DNA from: JBDSWU01 sp038230395
Lineage (GTDB): Bacteria > Patescibacteriota > Saccharimonadia > Saccharimonadales > UBA4665
Assembly (NCBI GenBank): GCA_038230395.1
Contig: JBBRNI010000006.1
Coordinates: 3,132-67,131, forward strand
Direction of reading: 5' to 3'
Length of the DNA: 64,000 nucleotides
Shown piece by piece: positions 16,622 to 25,087 of the stretch. Made by a program: the position numbers and the translations under genes. The number at the start of each line of letters is the position of its first letter. Positions within the stretch are counted from its first letter, which is position 1. The notes below the pieces were generated by a model. The model had not been told where the DNA came from and made no database searches. It was given only the letters and a program-made list of their open reading frames with translations.

Positions 16622-18304
16622 ATGAGAGATGAACTCGCCGCGGCGATAGCCCAGGCTATAACCGAATTGTTCAACGTTACGATAAGCGTTGAATTAAGCC
16701 GACCTGATGAGCAGTTCGGCGACTTTGCTACCAATGTCGCGTTACAACTTACTAAGCAGGTGGGCCAGAATCCGCGGGCTATCGCTGAGAGCCTACAGCC
16801 AAAGCTGGCTGACAGCCTGCACGAGTGGGTGAGTGAAGTGACGATCGCTGGGCCTGGCTTTTTAAATCTCCGCCTGCGCGATGAAGCACTAATACGGATG
16901 GCCGTACCAGCGGTACCGAGTGGATGGACGGGTAAAGTCGTAGTTGCTGAGTACTCTGACCCAAATCCCTTCAAAGTCCTCCATGCTGGCCACCTATATA
17001 CCAGCTTAGTTGGTGACGTTGTCGCCAACTTATTAGAGCTTGCTGGAGCTACTGTGCACCGCGTTAACTTCGGTGGTGACGTTGGTATGCACGTTGGTAA
17101 AACTATGTGGGCTATCGTGCACGAGCTGGGTGGTGAGCACCCGGATAAGCTCATTGCTATACCTGATGATCAGAAACTGGAGTGGGTCAGCCAGCGTTAT
17201 GTCACTGGTAACGAAAAATACGACGACGACGTAGCTGCGAAAGCGGAGATGATATCACTAAATAAACAGGTGTATGCCATACATGCCGAGCACGATACTA
17301 GCAGCCCCTTGGCTCAGATATATTGGACTTGCCGACAGTGGAGCTACGATGGTTTTGATGCTTTGTACGAGCGACTCGGTATGAAGCCCTTCGAAAAGTA
17401 TTACCCAGAGAGTGAAGTTTCAGACTTAGGACTTGCGACAGTCAAGGCGCACATCGGACCAGTTTACGAAGAATCTGAGGGGGCGGTTATATTCCGCGGC
17501 GAGCCGTTCGGCTTGTTTACTCAGGTTTTTATCAATGGTGAGGGCCTACCAACCTATGCCGCCAAGGACGTCGGGCTGATCCAGCATAAGTTTCAAGATT
17601 ACCACTACGATAGTTCATTCATCATTACTGATAGCTCCCAAAAAGATCATGTAGCAGTGGTTATGAAAAGCGTCGAGCAGTTTGAGCCCGAGCTGGTATC
17701 CCGAACCATTCACAAAACCCATGGCCGTATCAAGCTTGCTGGCGGCGTTAAAATGAGTAGCCGCAAAGGTAATGTTTTGTCGGCCAGCGCCATCCTAGAC
17801 GCCACTCAGCAGGCCAACCAAGCTGCCCGCGGCGAGAGCCAAGACCAGACGGTACTGGGAGCTGTTCGCTACTCATTCCTCAAAAACCGCATTGGTAGCG
17901 ACATCATTTATGATCCAGCGGAGTCAGTGAGTTTGGAGGGGAACAGCGGACCATACTTGCAATACGCTCACGCTCGAGCTAGGTCTATTTTGCGAAAGGC
18001 TGGCCTTAGTGACGACTACAACTTCGATATAATCGACGAACCCCTAGAGGCTGCCGAACGCAGTTTGGTACGTAAGATCTCTGAATATTCTGAAGTGCTG
18101 GAGCGGGCAATTACAGAGCTGATGCCACATCATATTTGTGGATACTTGTATGAGCTTGCGCAAGAGTTTAACCGATTCTATGAGCATAATAGAGTTGTTG
18201 ATGACCCTCGCCAGGCACTACGTCTCGGCTTGGTTACCCGCTACGCAAATACTCTCAAAGCCGGGCTCAAGTTGCTTGGTATCACCGCCCCAGAACAGAT
18301 GTAA
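16622..18304 (+). CDS. argS: Arginyl-tRNA synthetase
   Basis: Charges tRNA-Arg (class I synthetase that needs tRNA for amino acid activation). At 560 residues it has normal length. The order is an N-terminal Add1-type domain (about 1-100), the HIGH-like HAGH at 121-124 within NPFKVLHAGHLYTSLVGD, the FGGDVGMHVGK segment, a KMSK-like VKMSSRKGN near 375-382, and a C-terminal DALR anticodon-binding domain with QEFNRFYEHNRVV. The ATG at 16622 is used because an upstream ATG at 16610 runs into a stop after four codons. Next gene is msrB, 41 nt downstream. Confidence 0.96.
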   Translation: MRDELAAAIAQAITELFNVTISVELSRPDEQFGDFATNVALQLTKQVGQNPRAIAESLQPKLADSLHEWVSEVTIAGPGFLNLRLRDEALIRMAVPAVPSGWTGKVVVAEYSDPNPFKVLHAGHLYTSLVGDVVANLLELAGATVHRVNFGGDVGMHVGKTMWAIVHELGGEHPDKLIAIPDDQKLEWVSQRYVTGNEKYDDDVAAKAEMISLNKQVYAIHAEHDTSSPLAQIYWTCRQWSYDGFDALYERLGMKPFEKYYPESEVSDLGLATVKAHIGPVYEESEGAVIFRGEPFGLFTQVFINGEGLPTYAAKDVGLIQHKFQDYHYDSSFIITDSSQKDHVAVVMKSVEQFEPELVSRTIHKTHGRIKLAGGVKMSSRKGNVLSASAILDATQQANQAARGESQDQTVLGAVRYSFLKNRIGSDIIYDPAESVSLEGNSGPYLQYAHARARSILRKAGLSDDYNFDIIDEPLEAAERSLVRKISEYSEVLERAITELMPHHICGYLYELAQEFNRFYEHNRVVDDPRQALRLGLVTRYANTLKAGLKLLGITAPEQM

Positions 18305-18345
18305 CCACACCTGTGTGCTAAAATTAATGTACGAATGGAGGCGCA

Positions 18346-18759
18346 ATGAAAGACATGACCGACGATGATTGGAAGCAAAAGCTAACACCTGAGCAATACC
18401 ATATACTGCGTGAAAAGGGGACTGAACACCCAGGTTCCGGCACGCTGTTATACAACGACGCGGCTGGTGATTATACCTGCGCCGCTTGTGGTCAAGTCGT
18501 CTTCCATAGTACTAGTAAATACGAATCCACGATCCCAGGCCTGATTGGCTGGCCAAGTTTTTCGGAAGCCGCCGATGATGGAGCCGTTAAGCTCGTTGAT
18601 GATAAGAGTATGTTCATGCACCGCATAGAAGCATTATGTGGTAATTGTGGTGGTCACCTTGGTCACTTGTTTGATGACAAAAGTTCACCAAATGGCAAGC
18701 ACTTCTGTATTAATTCCACGGCTCTAGATTTTAACGAAAAGACCGAAAAGAAGGCCTAG
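18346..18759 (+). CDS. msrB: Peptide-methionine (R)-S-oxide reductase MsrB
   Basis: Repairs methionine-R-sulfoxide in oxidised proteins. The 137 residues carry both zinc-binding CxxC pairs (C45/C48 in CAAC and C98/C101 in CGNC) and the catalytic Cys at about residue 121 in HFCINSTALDF. Other family marks: LTPEQYHILREKGTEHPGSG, IGWPSF, and GGHLGHLF. The residue pair before the catalytic Cys is His-Phe where Arg-Tyr is more usual. SD-like GGAGG precedes the ATG. It overlaps the convergent HxlR gene by 4 nt; a redox theme links it with the FMN reductase beyond that gene. Confidence 0.95.
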   Translation: MKDMTDDDWKQKLTPEQYHILREKGTEHPGSGTLLYNDAAGDYTCAACGQVVFHSTSKYESTIPGLIGWPSFSEAADDGAVKLVDDKSMFMHRIEALCGNCGGHLGHLFDDKSSPNGKHFCINSTALDFNEKTEKKA

Positions 18760-19100
18760 CACTCAGGCGAGCGGTAGTACTTGTTCCCCCAAGTCGCCAT
18801 TTGGCGTAGTACCGGTATGAGGTCACGACCCTTATCAGTCAGGTCATATTCACAGCGTGGAGGAACCTCGGCATACATTTTGCGGGTGATTATGCCATGC
18901 GTTTCGAGGTCGTCTAAGCGTTGGCTTAGTGTACGTGGATTGATGGTACCAACGGACTTTTCTAGTTCTCCAAAGCGTTTCGCCCCTGATGTTAGGTCGC
19001 GTAGGATGAGCGCTGTCCATTTACTGCCAATGATTTCCATGGCACTAGCAATACAGCCGATATGCGGCTCAAGTGGCTTGGTGGTAACAGAAGATTTCAT
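18756..19100 (-). CDS. HxlR-family winged-helix transcriptional regulator
   Basis: A 114-residue DNA-binding protein. HxlR pattern: C16 in IGCIASAMEIIGSKWTALIL, RFGELEKSVGTINPRTLSQ, RLDDLETHGIITRKMY, and the wing with VPPRCEYDLTDKGRDL. Cys16 corresponds in position to the redox-sensing Cys of YodB/HypR-type members, so thiol or quinone sensing is possible (inference). It is divergent from the FMN reductase gene at 19213; the 112-nt gap contains AT-rich inverted repeats that are likely operators. Its 3' end overlaps msrB by 4 nt. Confidence 0.93.
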   Translation of the reverse strand: MKSSVTTKPLEPHIGCIASAMEIIGSKWTALILRDLTSGAKRFGELEKSVGTINPRTLSQRLDDLETHGIITRKMYAEVPPRCEYDLTDKGRDLIPVLRQMATWGNKYYRSPEC

Positions 19101-19121
19101 ATATTTAACTATATATTATTT

Positions 19122-19187
19122 AAGTATCAATTAATACTTTACAATGTATAGTAATGCATTTATACTGAAGTAGTACTAATACTATAC
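19122..19187. promoter_or_regulatory. Inverted repeats between hxlR-type gene and reductase (candidate operator)
   Basis: Two inverted repeats are visible: AAGTAT at 19122-19127 with ATACTT at 19134-19139, and GTATAGTA at 19146-19153 with TACTATAC at 19180-19187. A TAGTACTA palindrome lies between the arms of the second. The location between a regulator and its divergent neighbour suggests HxlR binding; the protein-site match is inference. Confidence 0.5.
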
Positions 19188-19212
19188 ATAATATACCGCA
19201 GGAGAATCAAGC

Positions 19213-19794
19213 GTGAAATTACAGATTATCGTTGGATCAACCCGCCCCGGTCGTATGACTGACCGAGTAGCCAAATGGGTGGCTCAGCAAGCCGCGACTC
19301 TCGAAGAAGTCGAGCTCGAAGTCGTTGACTTAGCAGATTACGAACTACCATTTTTCGATGAAGCTATTAGCCCACGCTATAACCCAAATCGTGTGCCAAA
19401 CGCTGTAGCAAAAAAGTGGTTAGCCAAACTCAGTGAAGGCGACGCCTACGTGTTCGTGACTCCCGAGTATAACCACTCAATAACCGGTGCGCTCAAAAAT
19501 GCACTCGACTACGTCGATTACCAGTTTACCCACAAACCTGCCGCCGTTGTTTCACATGGTAGCGTTGGTGGCGCCCGCGCCGCTGAACAGCTCAAACTAA
19601 TACTACTTGAAGTCGGGTTGGTAGTTGTTCCAAAGGCTGTAGCTTTTGTCGGTATGTTAGGTATGAATCCTGTCATTGAAGAAAACGGTGACTTGCAACA
19701 GGATGTCAAAGACCAGCCTTATGGCCCACAAACAGCTCTAGCCGGAGCACTTACCGAACTCAAATGGTATGGTGACGCACTTAGCGCTGCCTGA
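19213..19794 (+). CDS. NADPH-dependent FMN reductase / flavodoxin-fold quinone reductase
   Basis: A 193-residue flavodoxin-like oxidoreductase expected to use NAD(P)H and FMN to reduce quinones, flavins or azo compounds. Marks: IIVGSTRPGRMTDRVAKWV (phosphate-binding loop), FVTPEYNHSITGALKNALD (FMN binding) near residues 79-98, and SHGSVGGARAAEQLK. The start is GTG at 19213 with AGGAGA about nine bases upstream. It is divergent from the HxlR regulator, a common pairing for inducible quinone or electrophile defence. Confidence 0.92.
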   Translation: MKLQIIVGSTRPGRMTDRVAKWVAQQAATLEEVELEVVDLADYELPFFDEAISPRYNPNRVPNAVAKKWLAKLSEGDAYVFVTPEYNHSITGALKNALDYVDYQFTHKPAAVVSHGSVGGARAAEQLKLILLEVGLVVVPKAVAFVGMLGMNPVIEENGDLQQDVKDQPYGPQTALAGALTELKWYGDALSAA

Positions 19795-19827
19795 TCATAA
19801 CAGCTTAAGTTTGAAAGACTTTTGTGT

Positions 19828-19874
19828 AAACCCGACCCCCAACCGACCCTAACCAGCAGAGTCGGGTTTTTGTT
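19828..19874 (+). terminator. Intrinsic terminator after the FMN reductase gene
   Basis: AAACCCGAC at 19828-19836 pairs with GTCGGGTTT at 19861-19869, followed by more T residues. The loop is long (24 nt) but itself contains a CCGACCC stretch. Confidence 0.65.
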
Positions 19875-19897
19875 TAGGGCTCTGACAAGGCTATAAT
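19870..19897 (+). promoter_or_regulatory. orn promoter
   Basis: TTGTTT at 19870-19875 and TATAAT at 19892-19897 are 16 nt apart. Transcription from about 19904 leaves roughly 14 nt before the ATG at 19918. Confidence 0.55.
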
Positions 19898-19917
19898 AGT
19901 CGTAATGATTGATACAC

Positions 19918-20469
19918 ATGACTGATAAACCCGCGCTCCCAACTAAATTGCTTTGGGTTGATCTAGAGATGACAGGTCTGGACAGCGAACAGGATGTGAT
20001 TTTAGAAATTGCCGCTGAAATCACTGATTTCAATTTCAAAACGCTTGCCAGCTACGAGGCAATCGTCAAGCAGCCCAAAGAGCTGGTCGCAGACCGCATG
20101 CAAAAGAATATTTGGTGGTCTGATTATCCGGCGAATCGCGACGAGTTTATGCGCAAAATGGACGACGGCAAACCAAGTGAGCAAGTAGAGCGTGAGCTGA
20201 TCGAGCTAATTGAACAACAATTTGGTACAGAACCGGCAATCCTTAGTGGTAATAGCATTCATTCTGACCGTGGGTTTATAAAGCACTGGTGGCCGCAACT
20301 AGATCTTAAACTTCATTACCGCATGCTTGACGTTAGCTCTCTCAAAATAGTTATGCAAGGCAAGTACGGCGTTGAGTTTGAGAAAAATAACGCCCATCGA
20401 GCATTTGATGATATCCAGGCTTCAATCGCCGAATTACAGTTCTACTTGGAGTGGTTTCATTCTAATTAA
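19918..20469 (+). CDS. orn: Oligoribonuclease
   Basis: A DEDDh 3'-5' exonuclease that degrades very short RNAs, completing mRNA decay begun by PNPase and RNase J, both encoded in this window. Metal ligands are seen at D15 and E17 (LLWVDLEMTGLD), SGNSIHSDRGFI (third Asp region) and NAHRAFDDI (His and Asp). The 183-residue length is normal. The ATG at 19918 is preferred over an in-frame TTG at 19909 because it gives the standard N-terminus. Confidence 0.95.
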   Translation: MTDKPALPTKLLWVDLEMTGLDSEQDVILEIAAEITDFNFKTLASYEAIVKQPKELVADRMQKNIWWSDYPANRDEFMRKMDDGKPSEQVERELIELIEQQFGTEPAILSGNSIHSDRGFIKHWWPQLDLKLHYRMLDVSSLKIVMQGKYGVEFEKNNAHRAFDDIQASIAELQFYLEWFHSN

Positions 20470-20531
20470 TAGCACGGTATTATAAGCGCTCATGCTTCTC
20501 ATTAGTAGCTAAATCGTCTACAGTGGTGGTA

Positions 20532-20876
20532 ATGGATCACAAAACTGTCGAAGATTATATTTTGAGCATGCCAAATGCTTGGCTTGATTATCCGTTTGGC
20601 GAAGGCGTTGGCGTCTACAAAGTTGGCGGCTCACCGACCGACAAAGAGGCAGGCAAGATGTTCGCACTGATTAGTGAAGCCAAAAATCCGCTTCAACTAA
20701 GCCTCAAATGTGACCCCACACTGAGCAAGCTGCTACGTGAAAAGTACGAAACTGTTATGGAAGGTTACCACCTCAACAAAAAACACTGGATAACCATCGT
20801 GCTTTCAGGCCAATTAAGCTGGGAAGAAGTTCAGGCCCAAATTCGCCATAGTTATATACTGGTCGAAGCTAGTTAA
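20532..20876 (+). CDS. MmcQ/YjbR family protein
   Basis: A 114-residue protein of the MmcQ/YjbR (double-wing-like) family, whose members are described as DNA-binding but whose role is not settled. Marks: AWLDYPFGEGVGVYKVGG, KMFALIS, LSLKCDP and GYHLNKKHWITIVL with the conserved Asn-Lys-xx-Trp. The ATG at 20532 is chosen over in-frame GTGs at 20523 and 20526. The 3' end overlaps the convergent gene at 20869 by 8 nt. Confidence 0.88.
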   Translation: MDHKTVEDYILSMPNAWLDYPFGEGVGVYKVGGSPTDKEAGKMFALISEAKNPLQLSLKCDPTLSKLLREKYETVMEGYHLNKKHWITIVLSGQLSWEEVQAQIRHSYILVEAS

Positions 20877-21498
20877 CAGCGCTCAACTGTTGTGTCAGCA
20901 AAACTGCTGAATTATAGTCATCCGTCAGCAGCTTACGGCCGTTTACGCCGGTGGTTTGGTTGTAGGCAAACTTCAAGGCAGACTGGTAGTCCGCTAGCTG
21001 ACTTTTCATAATGTCCTGGAAGGTTAGGTCATATGTGCTAGCCGCCGCGGCGTTAGCCAACTGCGTGTCTAGTGACGGCTTAACCTTTAATATTAGCTGT
21101 TTTTTTGATATTTTTTGATGCAGTTTGGTAGCGTAGCTGAGTAATTGGGTCTTCTCGCTAGCAATAACTAGATTACTGGTGACGGCAAAGTTTAAGTTAG
21201 TGCCAGAAATCCCTTGTTGCTGAGTGGCGGCGGTCGTGAGGTGTAGTATAGCCTCTTGGTCTTGGGCAACGTGCAGTAGAGCTGCGCTGTTGCTACCACC
21301 CGAAATAAGCCCTTTTATGATGGAAAAGGCAATGATCAGCACTATCAGTCCGACTCCAACCACCAAAATACGACCTAGCATGGAGCCACCTGCTAATGGA
21401 AGCTTGCGTGGCGTAGGCTGTGGATTAACAATAAAATCGTAGTTTGGTTGGACAACAGGGGGTTGAGGGGCGCCATAACTGGGTTGCTGTGGTTGCAT
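20869..21498 (-). CDS. Hypothetical single-pass membrane protein, Pro/Gln-rich N-terminus
   Basis: A 209-residue protein: residues 1-38 are rich in Pro and Gln (cytoplasmic, disordered), one membrane helix spans about 42-65 (ILVVGVGLIVLIIAFSII), and the rest is a polar, helical Thr/Leu/Ala-rich outer domain with KKQLILKVK and a final NYNSAVLLTQQL-like helix. The layout (Pro-rich tail, one anchor, extracytoplasmic domain) is common in CPR envelope proteins of unknown function. It is divergent from the gene at 21590. Confidence 0.7.
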   Translation of the reverse strand: MQPQQPSYGAPQPPVVQPNYDFIVNPQPTPRKLPLAGGSMLGRILVVGVGLIVLIIAFSIIKGLISGGSNSAALLHVAQDQEAILHLTTAATQQQGISGTNLNFAVTSNLVIASEKTQLLSYATKLHQKISKKQLILKVKPSLDTQLANAAAASTYDLTFQDIMKSQLADYQSALKFAYNQTTGVNGRKLLTDDYNSAVLLTQQLSAVN

Positions 21499-21589
21499 GG
21501 TTCTATTTAACCATAAGAGACATCAGCAGCCCAGCTACCAATCAAGTCATAGGACACTGTCTGTGCTAGAATACGGCTTAGATTTACTT

Positions 21590-22060
21590 ATGGCAGTTAT
21601 ACAAAAATTCAATCAACGACATCTGTTTTATATAACTGTGTTGCTAGTGTTTGCCGCTGGTGTCGCCAGCGGGGCGGTGCTGTATCTAAATTCCGTGGCG
21701 CAGCATCGTGACCTTGCTACTGGCAAATTCTTTATACCAGCGGTTTCGCATGGTAACTCTGGGCCACTACACTTGTTGCAGCCGACTGCTAGTGATCAGC
21801 ACGCTATAGAAGTGGTGGCTGTTGAAACAATTCCCACTACTGCTCCAGCAGGTGGCCAAGCTACTGCTACTATCAAGCAATTCACTGGAACAAAAGCCTT
21901 TGGGACTGTTCATTACCAAGCTGGTTCACCCGATATCGATTTTATAAGTGCTAAAGATACCACCGGCAACTGGCATATTACAAAGACTGATTACAAAATT
22001 AATATCTCTGGCCCGGGCCCTTATAAAATGGTCAGAACTAGTCATTTTAACTCTCTGTGA
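21590..22060 (+). CDS. Hypothetical membrane-anchored protein
   Basis: A 156-residue protein with an N-terminal membrane helix (about 10-30, FYITVLLVFAAGVASGAVLYL) and a Thr/Gly/Ala-rich extracytoplasmic part. The ATG at 21590 is preferred over an upstream in-frame start at 21497 because it places the hydrophobic segment near the N-terminus and follows a TAGAAT box at 21567. No family recognised. It lies just upstream of dnaG. Confidence 0.65.
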   Translation: MAVIQKFNQRHLFYITVLLVFAAGVASGAVLYLNSVAQHRDLATGKFFIPAVSHGNSGPLHLLQPTASDQHAIEVVAVETIPTTAPAGGQATATIKQFTGTKAFGTVHYQAGSPDIDFISAKDTTGNWHITKTDYKINISGPGPYKMVRTSHFNSL

Positions 22061-22133
22061 AATATCTTTAAACAGACACTTTGCGATTGGTATCTGGCTG
22101 TACAGGGGTAGTCAGAGGTAGTACGCTATAGCT

Positions 22134-23915
22134 ATGGATGCTGTTGACGAGATTAAGAGCCGTTTGGCGATAGAAGATGTGATTGGTGAGTACGTCCAGC
22201 TTAAGCGAGCCGGACGTAATTGGAAGGGTTTAAGCCCGTTTAGCGCCGAAAAATCACCGAGCTTCGTGGTGAGCCCTGACAAACAGATTTGGCATGACTT
22301 TAGCTCAGGTAAGGGCGGAGATGTGTTTAGTTTTGTTATGGAAGTCGAGGGTCTAGACTTTAAGGCAGTACTCGAACTATTGGCCCGCAAAGCCGGTATG
22401 GATATTGAACAATTTCGTGGACCGACTAACAGTGGCGGCCCTGCGAAGGAGCGCTTATACGAGCTGCTAGAGCTAGCCGCTAAATTCTACCAAGTGCAAT
22501 TCAGCAAAAATAAAGAGGCCCTAGAGTACGTACTAGTGGAGCGTAAATTTAGCAAAGCAACAGCGCTAGAATGGCGACTGGGCTACGCCCCTAACACTGG
22601 TACAGCGCTAATGGATTTTATTAAAGCTAAGAACTTTACTTTCGATGAAGCCAAGATGACCGGTTTAATTACTCAACGCTCATATCGATCTTCTGGCGGC
22701 AGCGGTGACATGTTTCGGGGCAGGCTTATGATCCCGTTGCAAGACGCCCAAGGGCGAGTAATTGGCTTTACTGCTCGGCAACTAGACTCTGATCTGAATG
22801 CGCCCAAATACATCAACACTCCGCAAACTCCACTTTATGATAAAAGCCGACATGTTTATGGTCTTCACTTGGCAAAAGAGTCAATTCGCAAAGGCGGTTT
22901 TTCGGTCTTGGTGGAAGGCAATTTGGACGTTATCGCCAGCCACCAAGCTGGTGTACGCCAAGTAGTGGCTACAGCTGGTACGGCCTTAACAGAGCCACAT
23001 CTAAAGACACTCAGTCGTTTTAGTGGTGATATTCGCCTGAGCTTTGACGCTGACAAAGCCGGTCTCGCCGCCACGGAGCGAGCTATCCCCATCGCTTCAA
23101 AAGTAAAGGTTTCCTTGAGCATCATAGATATCCCTAGTGGCAAAGACCCCGATGAACTGATCAAGCAAGACCCAAAACTGTGGGAGCAAGCCATCGAAAA
23201 GCATCAGTATGCTCTGGATTGGCTGATAACCCGCTATACCAAGCTGCTCGATATTACCAGTGCCCAGGGCAAGCGCCAATTTAGCGACGTTTTACTACCG
23301 GTGGTGCGGGGTCTATCAGATGACGTTGAGCGTGATCATTATCTGAGTACTATCTCAACTATCATAAGCGTGTCAAAAGACGCGCTAGATCAAAAATACG
23401 AGAAATATGACAAGACGGAAGGTGCAACACTGCAAGTTCGCCGTAAGCCAATCAAGGCCAGCCCAGAGCAACTCGACAAGCAGTCAATCGATAGCCAGCG
23501 GCTACAAGACAACTTTATGGGCTTGATGCTAATGCGAGTCACACTGCGTGAATTCCTAGCTTTAGTGACGCCCGAGATGCTATACACCGAGCCAGCCCGT
23601 GAGCTGTTAGGCTTCTTAAAGGCTCATCTGGACTTTAAGGGTAAGCCCGAGACAGCCGCCGAGCTGCAAAATTTGGCAAGTTATGTTAAAATAGAGGCAT
23701 TACTCTATGAGGAACTCTATCAGGGCCTCGAGCTCAATGAGCTTCATTACGAAGCCGCTCGATTGCAGGCACGACTGGTAGAAGCGTATGTCAGAAACCA
23801 AAAGCAAATTCTCAGCACCAAACTAGACACAGCTAACGAAGCGCAAACACGCGAATTATTAACAAGTGCCCGACACTACGACGAGCTTTTAAAGCAAATC
23901 AAGACCATCAGATAA
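22134..23915 (+). CDS. dnaG: DNA primase DnaG with zinc ribbon lacking zinc ligands
   Basis: Synthesises RNA primers for replication. Residues 1-100 align with the zinc-binding domain and 120-360 with the primase core: VLVEGNLDVIA near 259 (Toprim Glu) and SFDADKAGLAA near 305 (Toprim DxD). The zinc site is abnormal. In relatives the ligands are C-x2-H and C-x2-C; here the same spacing gives Ser34, Ser37, Asp55 and Ser58 (LSPFSAEKSPSF and HDFSSGKGGD), while the surrounding fold-defining residues are kept. The domain therefore probably folds without metal. 593 residues is normal. rpoD follows after 26 nt, as in the classical macromolecular synthesis operon. Confidence 0.95.
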   Translation: MDAVDEIKSRLAIEDVIGEYVQLKRAGRNWKGLSPFSAEKSPSFVVSPDKQIWHDFSSGKGGDVFSFVMEVEGLDFKAVLELLARKAGMDIEQFRGPTNSGGPAKERLYELLELAAKFYQVQFSKNKEALEYVLVERKFSKATALEWRLGYAPNTGTALMDFIKAKNFTFDEAKMTGLITQRSYRSSGGSGDMFRGRLMIPLQDAQGRVIGFTARQLDSDLNAPKYINTPQTPLYDKSRHVYGLHLAKESIRKGGFSVLVEGNLDVIASHQAGVRQVVATAGTALTEPHLKTLSRFSGDIRLSFDADKAGLAATERAIPIASKVKVSLSIIDIPSGKDPDELIKQDPKLWEQAIEKHQYALDWLITRYTKLLDITSAQGKRQFSDVLLPVVRGLSDDVERDHYLSTISTIISVSKDALDQKYEKYDKTEGATLQVRRKPIKASPEQLDKQSIDSQRLQDNFMGLMLMRVTLREFLALVTPEMLYTEPARELLGFLKAHLDFKGKPETAAELQNLASYVKIEALLYEELYQGLELNELHYEAARLQARLVEAYVRNQKQILSTKLDTANEAQTRELLTSARHYDELLKQIKTIR

Positions 23916-23941
23916 CACGCGTAACAACAGGAGATATACCT

Positions 23942-25072
23942 ATGGCCAAAGCCAAAAAAGCAGTAGATAAGAACGCCGAAAAGCCAAACTTTGATGAGAT
24001 CAAGGCAACTCTGGTCGCCCAGGCCAAAAAAGATGGAACAATTGCCCAGAAAGACATCATTGCTGTCATTCCTGATGTCCCAGAAAACGCTGAAACCCTA
24101 GACAGCCTGTATACCGAACTGGCTGAGTTGAGCCTCGAGATCACCGCCATCGGCCCCGATGTTGAAGGCTTTACCCAAGAGTGGGTTGAAGAAGAGGAAG
24201 AAGAGGAAGATACGTCTGTTGCTGTCTACCTTGACGATGATGTGGCTGATGACTCAGTACGCCTGTACCTGCGTGAAATTGGTAAAATTCCGCTGCTTAA
24301 CGCCGAGCAAGAGTTGGCGCTGGCTCAGCGTGTTGTTTCTGGTGACAAAGACGCCAAAGACCAAATGGCCGAAGCCAACATGCGCTTAGTGGTGTCGATC
24401 GCCAAGCGCTACGTCGGCCGTGGTCTTGATCTGTTGGATTTGATCCAAGAAGGCAACACTGGCTTGCTACGCGCTGTCGAAAAGTTTGACCCAGACAAGG
24501 GCTTTAAGTTTTCAACCTACGCCACTTGGTGGATCCGCCAAGCAATCACACGCGCTATTGCTGATCAAGCCCGCACCATCCGTATCCCAGTGCATATGGT
24601 TGAAACTATCAACAAGCTACTCCGTACCCAACGCCGCCTGACTCAAGAGCTAAATCGTGAACCATCTAACGAAGAAATTGCTAAAGCCATGGAGATCGAA
24701 GTCGACAAAGTTGAGCACATTATGAAGATCAAGCAGGACATTTCGTCACTTGATGCATCGATCCGTGACGATGAAGAAGATTCTGTACTGTCAGACTTTA
24801 TCGAAGATGAAGACACTGTTTCCCCCGAAGAATCAGCTACCGGTCAGTTGTTGAAAGAGCAGGTCAAAGACATGCTTGGTGCCCTAACAGAGCGCGAACA
24901 AAAGATCCTAAAGCTACGCTTTGGTCTTGAAGATGGCAAAAGTCACACTCTAGAGGAAGTTGGCCAAGAATTCTCAGTCACCCGTGAGCGCATCCGTCAG
25001 ATTGAGGCCAAAGCCCTGGCCAAACTCCGCAAGCATCGCGACGCCAAAAAACTCCATGATTACATTAAATAA
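23942..25072 (+). CDS. rpoD: Primary sigma factor RpoD (sigma-70)
   Basis: Directs RNA polymerase to housekeeping promoters. Residues 1-90 hold a Lys/Ala-rich start and an acidic EEEEEEED run. Region 1.2 begins at DSVRLYLREIG, region 2 includes DLIQEGNTGLLRAVEKFD near 166-183 and FSTYATWWIRQAITRAI near 190-206, and region 4 ends with the helix-turn-helix TLEEVGQEFSVTRERIRQIE near 336-355. 376 residues is a compact sigma A. AGGAGA precedes the ATG. The presence of canonical -10 recognition residues fits the TATAAT-like boxes seen throughout the window. Confidence 0.97.
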   Translation: MAKAKKAVDKNAEKPNFDEIKATLVAQAKKDGTIAQKDIIAVIPDVPENAETLDSLYTELAELSLEITAIGPDVEGFTQEWVEEEEEEEDTSVAVYLDDDVADDSVRLYLREIGKIPLLNAEQELALAQRVVSGDKDAKDQMAEANMRLVVSIAKRYVGRGLDLLDLIQEGNTGLLRAVEKFDPDKGFKFSTYATWWIRQAITRAIADQARTIRIPVHMVETINKLLRTQRRLTQELNREPSNEEIAKAMEIEVDKVEHIMKIKQDISSLDASIRDDEEDSVLSDFIEDEDTVSPEESATGQLLKEQVKDMLGALTEREQKILKLRFGLEDGKSHTLEEVGQEFSVTRERIRQIEAKALAKLRKHRDAKKLHDYIK

Positions 25073-25087
25073 TTCTTAAATTTGTTC

